From: Nothophaeocryptopus gaeumannii
Taxonomy: Eukaryota > Ascomycota > Dothideomycetes > Mycosphaerellales > Mycosphaerellaceae
DNA length: 64,000 nucleotides
Reading direction: 5' to 3'
NCBI GenBank assembly: GCA_031771865.1
Contig: JASISA010000010.1
Coordinates: 992,001-1,056,000, forward strand
Every line of letters begins with the position of its first letter. The first letter of the stretch is position 1. Below the pieces are notes generated by a model. That model made no database searches and had not been told where the DNA came from. It was given only the letters and a program-made list of their open reading frames with translations. Positions 1 to 10,109 of this stretch are shown here, in pieces. A program made the position numbers and the translations under genes.

Positions 1-2174
1 GCCCACACCAGAGCGCGTCCGATCCCCGCTACCAGTGAACGGCAGTACGTCTTCACTTCTGCCGGCAGGCGGACATTCGGGTATCTCCAAAGCGTCGATT
101 CGGCAAAAACCCCTGCCTCATCGGCACGACCACTCTGGTTCGCTTGAGCCACGAAGCCGTTAAACACCTGAAGATGGGCAGAAATGCCGCCTTGGTCGTC
201 CGAGTCCATCCAGCGCGCCATCGCATTTCATCGACCAACTGCAGTGATGGCGATGCGAATGGCAAAGTTAGGAGTGAGGTCCGCAAGTATGTGTTGGTCA
301 CTGGTAGGAGGTTTATGGTCGTCGGCGCCCTCCGGCGTTAAGAAGGAGATCTAGCAGAGTTTCGGCCTTAGGGTGAACTTCACTACTCCCACTTCAACCT
401 GAGACCACACTTCAATTCTTCCTTGAACCTCATCTCGTTCTCCTACGCACAACTCTGCGAACGCAGTCTACCATGGCTCCGTTTCTCAATTTGCTATGCC
501 AAAATCTCACAGGACGGGCACCGGAAACTACCTGATTCCGAGCCTCACAGCTTGCGACCACAGACGCGGCAGGAGTCCACCCACCCGTTGTTCGCCGCCT
601 CGCCTGAGTTGGCCGACGACTCTATCCTATTGTCCAGAGCAGGCTCAACGACAACTTCGACGATGATCATGGCACAAGTTACGAAGCATCTCCATTGGCG
701 TCTCCATGCCTTCACCGCTCCAATGCTGTCGCAAAGCCGACGGCAAGCGCACAACCCACGCTTTTGCTTTTGAACGGATCTTCGCCTACATGGACAACAC
801 AGATAGTTGCCGGGCGTTCACCGGCTCCTTCAATACATCCAACAACCACGCTCGTCGCGAGGACTGCGGACTGTGGAGAGCGGTGTCGAGGACAGCGAGG
901 TCTACCGAACGATACATCCCACGTCCTGAGGCTCAGCGAAGGATTCCTTCGCAGGTCCAGACAGCCTTTCCATACCCCATAGGATGCTTTCGAGAATAGT
1001 CCCGATGATCTCCGACATCCACCCATTGCTACTGGGCGATGCACACTATGAGCCGCAATGCTGTCACGCTGAGTGTATTCTTGCAAATGAGATAGTCCAG
1101 GCTTCACCGCTGGCAAAGTCGCATCTCACACGAGACGACCGGAAGAGCCCAAGAAGGCAATTCCTCCACAGAAGCCTTGAGATACCGAAACATATCGCCC
1201 GCATCTACGATGGTGCAGCCAGCGAGTCATCTTGTCAGGACGAAAGGGACTCGCACATGCTTCTCCATGCGTCCGTACCGCCAAACTGTGACGCCTCTGT
1301 ATTGATTCATCTGCAAGATCAAAATCTCGGAACAAGTCATATTCTAGATGTCCTATCGACATAAGCTCCGGACTAGGATGCGTTGGCGTGGTGTTTTCTT
1401 TGGCATGGCATGTGGTTAACTGCTTCTACGCCTTATCTCGTCAATTGTGTCACACACAGGGCATCTTGGACGTCACCCAGATGTACTTGTTGGATGTACA
1501 GTCAAGGGCACCGTCACTGGAAGCGCAAGTTCACCGCCTACATTGGACTGACAGTATCATCGAGTTCCTTGCACTCTGTGGATTCTGATTGGTCACGGGA
1601 CCACAAATCGCCGCTCTGTCGCCCTCATAAGGTTGGCGTGGGCCCGCAACCTTCATGTCCTCGGAAAGGATGGCCGAACGTCTGATTGTTTCGAATAATC
1701 TTCGCTCATCCTTCTCTGATGTTCCCTTTTTCGTCTTCCGAAAGATCCCCGACGTCTTCAATCCAGGTGAATGTCCGATGTCGCTAGGAATCAATAAAAC
1801 ATCGATTCGGGCATACTTTGACCATATAATACGTTTCACGTGAATTGTTATTCCATAAGGTATTATCCTGCCTCAGGCCTAATTTCGCAGCCGTGTATAA
1901 CTATAGCCATTTTAGCAGTGTATTCTTGTAGCCTGGTTTCCGTGAACGAAGGCCTTTTTAGGTCGGTTACCTGGGCTCCTAACCTAGATCCATAAGGCTG
2001 ACTATCACGTTATAGGATATGATATCCGAGGACAGAATACTTGACGAGTAAGTGACGCCTGATGCGGTTAGATTGTCTGGGACATATAACCTAAGGGAAC
2101 ACATGTCGCGTAGGCAAAAGGTAAAGAGGCTTGCTTGCGCAAGAGCCCGATCTACATCCTCCGTGCCTTTAATG

Positions 2175-2251
2175 CCTGCAGGTTAACCGCTGGTATCCTT
2201 GGGAACTCAAAAGAAAACCCCGGAGACCACACAGCCGATTTGAGCATTTAG
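2175..2251 (+). repeat. Dispersed repeat copy A (inverted partner at 29,347-29,422)
   Basis: The 77 bases match the reverse complement of 29,347-29,422. The first 38 bases are identical; a diverged stretch of about 14 bases follows, then about 25 identical bases ending in ATTTAG. Similarity fades on both outer sides. It could be the edge of an old transposon family or a conserved element. No coding potential is visible. Confidence 0.75.
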
Positions 2252-4493
2252 CGAAGACGCAGCGAGCGATCTCCGGGTAATGTATCCACTCGGTATATAC
2301 CTCTCTCTGTTTCGGCTTCCCGATGAGGTCTGTCGTCCGACGAGGTTGTTTCTAAGTTCAAGCTTCCTTCTCTCCAACCCATGCGCAGCTCGTGACATGC
2401 TCGTGGACTGCAGGGTTGGGCCTCTCTGACTCAGTCACTGCTGCGTCATCGTGAGCAGTGACGTTACCGGCAGCAGGGCAGCGGGTCGTCAAGGACATGT
2501 GCTTGTGAGGGTGGCAGTAGCAGGAAGACTCGACAGAAGCTGGAAACAATCGCGGACGGGATTGGACCTGGACAATAGAATTCACGAAACTGCTCGGGCG
2601 TCATGCAGGTGCAGGACCATAGTTGTCAAGCTCGTCTCGCGCAGCTGACAACGTACGGCAAAGATTCGGAAGCATCGATCCCAAAGCAGCCAAGCAAGCC
2701 AAGCTCTCACGAGCCAGAGGTACCTCGATCGAGTCAGCCGGCCTGGGGGGGTGCAGAAGCGCGCAGCGCGCAGCGAAGCCTGTAATTTTTGGCAGAAACA
2801 TGTCATTTCGAACGTGGATGCATCGATGGGATGCGCGAGCACCCCCGCGGCGTGATATAAAATCCCCGTCGACGTTCCCAAAGCGTGAGGTCGGGGCCGA
2901 CATGTTGCTACTCTGGTGCTGGGAGCATGTTGTCGGGATGAGGGTGTCTACACCCTGTTCTGAAGTTACGAAAGACCAATTTGCATCCTTGAGTCGCTCG
3001 CCTACCAGCAGCCGGACGGCGCTAGTTGCTGTGTGAGTGTTGAAGTGGCAGGACCAGAAGAAAGTTGCGCGCGCTGACGGGTGGGCCTCATCACGAGGCC
3101 TGTGCCTGTGCCTGCGTGCGGCCACAGAATCTGGGCAGTGGATACCGCATCCAGCACAGCTGTGGTTGGTAGTGCACTGCTGCGAAGCGGATGACGGTGA
3201 TGATGTGGTCGTTTTGCTTGGTGTGCTATGCAATGCAGTGCGGCTTTCTCGTAGTCGTTGGGACCCGGAAGCATCCAGCTCCTGCCGGCTAGGAACAAGT
3301 ATGGTCTAGTAGCTGGAGAGTGTACAGTATAGAGCAGGTGTACGAGCCGGGAGGTGGTGTAGAGATGCTGGGGGGTCGCGGCAAAGTCTTCTAGGGGAGG
3401 CAGTAGTGTGTCCTGCAGGCGCCTTCTAGCGTGCTTCGTTGCCCGGCGGGAGAGTTGAGAGCAGGTGGAAGCTAGGTTGACAAGGCGCTGGCGTCTGTTG
3501 CTGCACGCAGAGCAGAGGCAGGGTAGCAAGGGTGAGCACTCTGGTAAGTTACGCGTGGTGCGCTCGCAGTGATGGTTTCTGGCTGCTGCCAATCGCTTCC
3601 ATTCCTTCGTGCGCCTGCCAATCGCACTCACCCGTCACTCATCGTCCCTCTACCATCGCCGTCTACCACATTGGACGGTTTCCCGGCGTACGCGCCTTAC
3701 AGGTAAGTAGAGCAGAGCCTTCATGCCAACAAGCCCCGTCCTGCGCAGCTTGGCCGCCGCCCAGGAATGCCCCACTCGCACGCTAGACCGTCCGCCTGTT
3801 CGTGGGCCTGTAGGAGCGGAGCGGTACCCCCTAGTCTGGTAGAGTGTAGAGTGTAGACGACTAACGCTCCCTTTCCTAGTACGGTACAAACTACATCCAC
3901 CAGGACTCCACCCACGGTCGACCAGCACAGCACAGACACACGCACAGGCAGGGACTCTTCACTAACTTCACTTGCTGCGACGTCAGCTACGGCGCCACTT
4001 GTTTCGAGATAGAGTTTGAGCTTAACGCACCTCTGTCCGCGCTCAAGTGCCCCGGCCGTTGTCACTCGTGCTGCAGGTGCTTCCAACGTGCAGCATCCCG
4101 TCAGTTGCGTCGACGTCTGCTCTACACTGTAATAATCTTCGGACGACGCTCGCGCCTCGAGCCACTGTGACGGCAGACGGCAGACGGCAGACTACGAACT
4201 GGCCACTGGCCACCGCGGCCACGGCCACCGCCTTTGCCTACTGCGGTCCTTACTACTCTGCACCCAGTCACCCACGCAGCAGCCTGCTGGCTTTGCTCTG
4301 CCCAGTGCCCTCACCCTGGGCATCGCGACCTGATCGACTGCATGGTCTGAGCCGCCCACGCTGGCCTGTGGTCCCTCTGCGCATTGCATTTGCATCCTCG
4401 TGCGACGCCAGTGAGAGATCCTAGTCGGTGGCCGCCACTTGCCGCTGTTCGAGTTATCAGTCGCGTCTCCCAGCAGTCGATCCAACCTGAACC

Positions 4494-4632
4494 GTAAGTA
4501 CCGCTCGTTTGTATCACGACCTATTTACCGACCTCACCGCGCCCACTTTCGCGCAACTGGACTCGCGCCAGCCATCGCCTATCCCATCCCATCCCAATTC
4601 TCTGGGGCTCCGAGCATCATACACTCCCACAG
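4494..4632 (+). other. Possible 5' UTR intron of the regulator gene at 4,653
   Basis: A good donor (GTAAGTA at 4,494) and an acceptor (CACAG ending at 4,632) lie 20 bases upstream of the first in-frame ATG. This would place the start codon just inside the second exon, a common fungal arrangement. Only the sequence signals support it. Confidence 0.3.
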
Positions 4633-4652
4633 CTCGCCCATCATTGTCCCGA

Positions 4653-7170
4653 ATGTCTGCCGCAGTGATGTCGAACTACTACTCATCGCAGCTCCAGGTG
4701 CACAACTGGATGCTGGCGCAAATGAACAACAACAACTACCCGCCGCCGCCGCCGGAGCAGCAGCAATATGGCTCCCTCTACCCGACACAGCCAGGCGCCC
4801 AACAGCTGTTGGAACCCACGCAACACGAACAGCTACAGTTCAGCAACTTGAACCAACCCATCTACCCCAAAGTCGAGACAATTCCCGGCACCGGTCACAA
4901 CAGCCCTTCAGGCCAGCACATTCAATCGCTTGCCCAGGAGCTTCAGCATCACTCTCCAATCGATGAGCAGCATAGGCACCACCTCCACCATGTCACCCAT
5001 CAACACCTACAGCAGCCAACTCCGGTGACGAGCCATCCAGCAAGCGCAGCAGGGCAGTCGAATCCACCCACGCACACTTCAACTCCCGAGCAGCCCCAGA
5101 AGACGAATCGGCTACGAAAAGCCTGCGATTCGTGCTCAATCCGGAAGGTAAAGGTGAGACTAGTCTTGGTTGGCATTTCTTGCGGCACGTCGAAGATTCT
5201 AACTTTGCATTGTGTAGTGTGATGAAACAGGACCACCGTGCCGAGCTTGCGCGGCACTCGAGATTCCATGCACATTCGACCGACCTAGCAGGCGGCGAGG
5301 ACCGCCCAATCGCCATGCTGAAGCCATCAAGCGAAGGCGCCTTGAAGAGCAGGCCAATGCTAGCACCCCCGGCTCAGGTACCTCCTCACCAGCTTCACCT
5401 ACGAACGCAGCACATGCGCTTGCAGCACTCTCCGGTCACTCATCAGCACCACTATCCGCAGAATCGATTTGCCCGATTGAGACGCTCGATCTCCTCATTG
5501 AAGACTTCTTCACCTACATTCATCCGTTGTGCCCGTTTCCGCACGAACCCAGTTTCCGAGAGGCATGGAAGCGCAGAGAAGACCTGACCAACAAATCGTT
5601 CCTGGCCTTGCTCGCGTCGATGATCGGAGCCTTAGTGGCATCATTCCCGCGAAAACCGCGACTGCACCTGAAGGCCCAGAAGAGAGAGAACATGTTTCCA
5701 AACCACATGAGCCTGGTGCAAAGATGCCAAAAGGTATGCGCGGTAGCTCGTGGTCCTGGATACCTTGAAAGCGAGCACCTGAATGTGTATGACGCGGCCA
5801 CCAGCTATTTCCTCGCATTGACAGGCGTCTACACCTTTAGATGGCGTCTGGGTCGGCTATACTTCGGAGAATGCCTGACGATCCTCCGAACTCTTGGCTT
5901 GCACAAGGCCAAAGCCCAAAGTCTCGCCCAATTGGGCTCGCTTCCAACCGCGATGGGTAGCCATTCCAACGGACTGGAGAACGGCGGCGAACACAACGTC
6001 GACAACATCACGCTGGAGATGGGTCGTCGCATCTTCTGGACTATGTTCGTCAGCGTCAAATCGATGGAGCAGCTTGGCGCGAACTTTGGCGAGCTCGTCA
6101 TTCCACCTCCAACCCACACAGAGCCTTACCCTCCACTGCCGGCAGAGGTAGATGACTTCTGCATCTACCCGACCCACACGGAGCAACAACCAGCTGGGCT
6201 AGTGCCCATGATCTCGGGCTTCAATGCTAACGTGCGTGTCTACTGCTCGTACAACGCACTGGCCACTATGGAGATGGCCTGGGGTATCGATGCGATTGTC
6301 GATTGGGATCGCCAGAAACGTGTCCTGCACGAGTCGCTACGTCGCTGTAAAGCAGCGATGAGCAACCTGCCGGCCGAGCTCACAGTCCACACCGATGGCA
6401 CTCCCAACCAGCAGAATGGCTATGGCTTCTACCCAGCCTTTGCACAGCCGCAGCTTGGCAGAGATCCAGCGCAATCACTTATGAGCCCGTCTTCGCGGTC
6501 ACAGACTGAACAATCTGCAGAGGACCGCCGCCGGTCTCAGCATGAGATCCAAAAGGCCAACATCTATGCGTCAAGCTTGGCAACTCGATCGTACATTGTT
6601 GAGAAGTACTGGAACCTGTGCGAAGCTCATCAGCGCGAGCGTACCACGCAACAGTCACAGCCGGGTTCGGTACCAAGCTCACCAGGAGCTGGTATTACCG
6701 CTGCTGGCATCGATGGTATGGTGCCTCAGATCCCAACAAGCCATTACGACATGATCGAGAACGAGATGCGTGAAGAGCGGGAGAATATTGTAAAGGACCT
6801 CCTCGTCGTGCTGGGTAGTATCGACCAAGTCAACATGGAGCCCAACGCCGACTCATTTGTAAGTCGCCATACCCCGCCCAGCTCGGAATTCCTGCTGACG
6901 AATCCGTGTCAGACGATGAAGATTCGCTCGATTGCAAGCACTCTTCTCGAGACTCCCGACCAACGTAAAGGTCAACTTGCAATGCAAGCTCAAGAGTATT
7001 TGAGCGCGTTCCTCAAGATCCTGATGAAGCTGGAGCGTGTCAGCCCAGCCAACAGTGACAGCGACGACATGCAACCCCATGATGAAGATGCCGAACTCAG
7101 GGCCTGGGCGGACCTGAGGGAGTATCAGATGAAGTTTGCCCAGCAGGGAGGCCTGCTCGGACTTTCTTGA
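4653..7170 (+). CDS. Zn2Cys6 fungal transcription factor with middle homology region
   Basis: A nuclear DNA-binding regulator of about 799 aa. The model has three exons: 4653-5153, 5218-6858 and 6913-7170. The first intron splits the zinc cluster just before its third cysteine; joining restores a full C-x2-C-x6-C-x6-C-x2-C-x6-C binuclear cluster at about residues 157-185. The linker that follows is basic (RRRGPPNRHAEAIKRRR). The N-terminus is rich in Gln, His and Pro. A fungal-specific transcription factor domain follows, beginning around the sequence LLIEDFFTYIHP. The second intron is 54 nt, a multiple of three, and has no stop, so it could also be retained. ATG 4653 is the first ATG in the frame; a second in-frame ATG follows five codons later. 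Its 3' end converges on the peroxiredoxin gene. I do not recognise its specific target pathway. Confidence 0.9.
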
Positions 7171-7667
7171 AGAAGAGACGTTTGCATTCAGCACACACGA
7201 GTTATGCTTTGTGATCGATTGATGTGGTTGTCCGGTGTATGTTGCGCTGAGATTGCTGAGATTTGATACGCTCGATACCCCACGGGCCAAATGATCATGT
7301 AGGCGCGGAGGGGTGATATGCTTGCTTGCTTGCTTGCTGTTGTTATGATTGAAAGAGATCGCGGCGACGATTGGTTTCTTGATGTGGAAGGCGTTATTGC
7401 ATGGAATGGTGTTGGGGAACTGTGCATTAGTAGCACGCACTTGCATAGACTTGACAGCTGTGTATGACATTGATGCATCATGACAACTTCATCGTCTCTT
7501 CATACCGTTTCTTGAAGCTGAGCTGGCGGTCAGCTGCGAGCTTGCAAGTGGGTTGAGGTCACCCTGTCATTCATTCTTATCTACATGTATTCACTCTATA
7601 ATCTGTCGAGAGTGCGCCGACTTCTCATAAAAGTCAGAGAAGAGGCGTACCGGTAGCATGTGTATGC
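7171..7667. other. Convergent 3' intergenic region
   Basis: This spacer separates the ends of the Zn2Cys6 regulator and the peroxiredoxin body. Apart from a short TTGC microsatellite at about 7,318-7,338, no gene or structured element is visible. It presumably holds both 3' untranslated regions. Confidence 0.5.
7318..7338. repeat. (TTGC)n microsatellite
   Basis: About five tandem copies of a four-base unit lie downstream of the stop codon of the regulator gene. Confidence 0.8.
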
Positions 7668-8572
7668 TTACGCAAGGATCTTCTCGGCGGCCGACACTGT
7701 GAAATAGGTTAGAAGTCACATCCTAGTCATCATCGCAGGCTTGACCTCACCGTTGACGCCAGTGTTGTCAGGCTCCACGTCGACGCTCTTGACCTTTCCA
7801 TTCTCCGTGACGATAGCATAGCGCTTGTTTCGGTTATGGCCAAAAATGGCAGCAGAGTCGAAGAAAGTATCAGTCTGCTTCGCAAACTCGCCGTGTGGGT
7901 CGGCGACTAAAACGATCAAATCCTACATTAGCAAGACCGTCTACGAGTGATGTGGTGAGAGGTGTACGCCTTACGATATCGAATCTGTACAAACACGCAT
8001 ATCGTTAGCTCACACATATGTTCCCGACTATTTGGGAGCACCAGGGACCTTCTTACGCCACTCTTGGAGCCTGGGTCCATAGACTCGCCCCACGCCTTGC
8101 AATTACTGGTCAGCTTTCCATTCGAGGTCCCGGGAGGGCTGCGTGCAATATGGATGCGTATCCGGTGGGCTGGGTTAGACTGGGGTCTGAAGACCTACTT
8201 TCATGCTGCAGATATATTAGCTGATGAGGGTCTTTCTCCCGAGAGAGCCGAGGATGTCCGGAGGGCAAGTCCGCATTGGGGAATTGTATGTTGCTGACTT
8301 ACACGAATGGGTCGTTGACGGCGACGACGAAGACCTTGCCGGCGGAGGCGAGGTTCTTGTGGGAGATGTAGCCTGGGACGTGGCTTGCTGTGCAAGCTGG
8401 GCCTGGATTGGGGTGCGTGGTGAGCTCACATGTCATCCCATGCTGCGGACTGCAAAGACGTACTATAAGCTGCAGGAACGCCGACGATGACTCCCTTGCC
8501 GGTAGCCAGCTCATCGGCAATGTTGACCTTCTTGTCCGGAGCGCCCTCGTTGAGCTGGACAGATGGGATTGA
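7668..8572 (-). pseudogene. Type-5/AHP1-like peroxiredoxin, main body, cut off from its start by a retrotransposon
   Basis: This is a thioredoxin-dependent peroxidase of the Prx5/AHP1/PMP20 group, which reduces peroxides with a catalytic cysteine. Exons read on the minus strand are 8464-8567, 8303-8402, 8199-8205 (7 nt), 8057-8095, 7975-7984 (10 nt), 7751-7906 and 7668-7696. With the 26 coding bases at 15510-15535 they give a 156-aa protein with no stop or frameshift. The peroxidatic cysteine is residue 47, in GVPAAYSPACTASHVPGY; other family signatures are NDPFVMKAWGE, YLADPHGEF and KRYAIVTENGKV. All splice sites are GT-AG. The first 26 coding bases lie 6.9 kb away, beyond the inserted element, and no in-frame ATG precedes the catalytic cysteine, so the gene is probably inactivated. 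The intact downstream frame suggests the insertion is recent. Confidence 0.88.
8568..8572. repeat. Target-site duplication, left copy (ATTGA)
   Basis: ATTGA lies directly before the left LTR and recurs at 15510-15514 directly after the right LTR. Removing the element and one copy joins the peroxiredoxin codons GAC TCA ATC CCA in frame, as expected of an empty site. Five bases is the usual duplication length for LTR retrotransposons. Confidence 0.88.
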
Positions 8573-8723
8573 ACATGAAACTAATAGATTGGTGACATAC
8601 TGCGTGTGATGCACACAGTGTTGTATTGGGGAGGTCTAATTCTGCATACCAGCGTGTGCCAAGACACGCTGGTGCCTCAGGCACTAGCGTGGTGCGTGCT
8701 GGGCAAGCCAACCTCATTCAAGT
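8573..8723 (-). repeat. 3' LTR of the Copia element (left copy)
   Basis: 151 bp, matching 15359-15509 at 148 of 151 positions. The ends on the plus strand are ACATGAAAC and CATTCAAGT, which form an imperfect inverted pair but are not the canonical TG...CA. It contains a short inverted repeat around CAGCGTGTGCC...GGTGCC, so it may fold. No RIP-like changes are seen here. Confidence 0.88.
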
Positions 8724-8829
8724 CACCCCCATTGGGTTTTCCAGCATCAACGCAACACTACAACAAACAATTGGCCATTCAGGGAACTCCGTTAGTCTTG
8801 AATACCTAAGGAATTAGGCCTTTTCGATT

Positions 8830-9886
8830 AGATGGGTGCAATCCAGCACGTTGACCTATTGTCTAAAGGTAGTAAACTTGGCCTTATTAAGCGCCTTAGT
8901 AAGTCTATCTACTACTTAGTTATTAGTACCAACTTTAACAATCTTAATGTTACGATTGTTAACCTCCTAGCGGATATAGTACTATCGTAGGTTAATGTGT
9001 TTACTTCTACTATTAGTAGCTATACGGCTTAGTAGGTCGATAGCCGGTTATAAATCCTCGTAAAGGGTTACTACCTTAGTCGGTTTGCTAATCTCGTTTA
9101 ATAGATTGCGTAATGTAGTAGCCTCTCGTGCTACTAGCGTTATAGCGATATACTTAGCCTCTATTGTAGACTAAGCGACAATAGGCTATCTACCTACCTT
9201 AAAGGAGATTAGCCTATAACCGAGTTTAAAGAGATAACCGTAGGTAGAGCGCCGTGAGGTAAGATCGTCTATAAACGATGTATTAACATACCCCTGTAGG
9301 GTAAGATCTTTACTACTAATGCATAAGCTATAGTTAGGGAAGGTAAGTAGGTAGTCGATTATCCGTAGGCCCTAATAGAGGTATACCTATAACGGATTAT
9401 TAAGGAACTTTAAGAGCTATAATACTACAAATAGGTACTTAATCCTTAATATCTATATAGGCTATATAATAGACCTAACTACCTGTTAATACAGGTGGAT
9501 TATTTGCTTACTAGCCTATATAGGTGAAGCCTTAAACTTGAACTTAGGATCTAGCGGAGTATTATACTTCTTATGCTTTAAGTACTTTATAAACTTGTCT
9601 ACTAGCTTCTTAATATAGCCGTCCTAGATAATGTAGATCCTTCTCTAGGGCCTATTACGAATAATTCTATATCCAAGGTAGTAATGAATATTACTAAGTA
9701 ACTTTATCTCGAATTAGTCGCCTAGTAGAGCGGCTAAGGCGTCTATCTATTCTTTAGTTCGTACTATAATAATTAGGTTATTAACATATATAACTAGTAG
9801 GGCTCTAGACTTGTGCCTAAACATATAGGTATTACTCTAGATTAGACTAAAGTGAATAGCTTTAAGGAACTTTATAATCTCTTTAT
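8830..9886 (-). pseudogene. Copia reverse transcriptase / RNase H remnant
   Basis: On the minus strand this reads as the last part of a Copia polyprotein. A segment ending in IHYYLGYRIIRNR follows a degenerate active site (VNNLIII in place of the family YVDDxxI). Further on is the RNase H end (KHINLR, then TKALNKAKFTTF). Stop codons interrupt it repeatedly, mostly TAG where Gln or Trp is expected. The two Asp-to-Asn changes in the active site fit G-to-A mutation. It is non-functional. Confidence 0.8.
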
Positions 9887-10109
9887 ACTAATAATAATAA
9901 TAATAAATGTATTCGAGCTAGCTACAGGCCGTGCCACTTCTAGCATATCTACATGTTGTAAAAGAAAACCCTGTAGAAAGTGCCTATAGCGTAAAACTTC
10001 CTCCCTTCTCTATTATGCCTTATACCCTACTGCATCTTAGGTACTATAGAACTAATATGTTTGCCCGTAGGCAGCTAGCTAACACGCTAGAGTCAACATT
10101 ATCCTCCTT

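Larger units (their letters stand above)
1..4652. other. No convincing gene; long upstream/intergenic region
   Basis: Only short overlapping reading frames on both strands are present, with no recognisable domain, signal peptide or consistent intron structure. The stretch around 1,840-2,200 is richer in A+T than its surroundings and ends in a copy of a dispersed repeat (2,175-2,251). The last kilobase is pyrimidine-rich and probably holds the promoter and 5' leader of the regulator that starts at 4,653. A degraded or very divergent gene cannot be excluded. Confidence 0.5.

Noticed and set aside
9887..9906. (TAA)n as a simple microsatellite
   Set aside because: The matching (TTA)n at 14,878 and the shared flank show both are LINE 3' tails.
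8820..9930. AT-rich stretch full of TAG/CTA as a possible origin or centromere-like sequence
   Set aside because: Minus-strand translation gives Copia RNase H and reverse transcriptase motifs with stops, and the LTRs bracket it, so a mutated transposon explains it.
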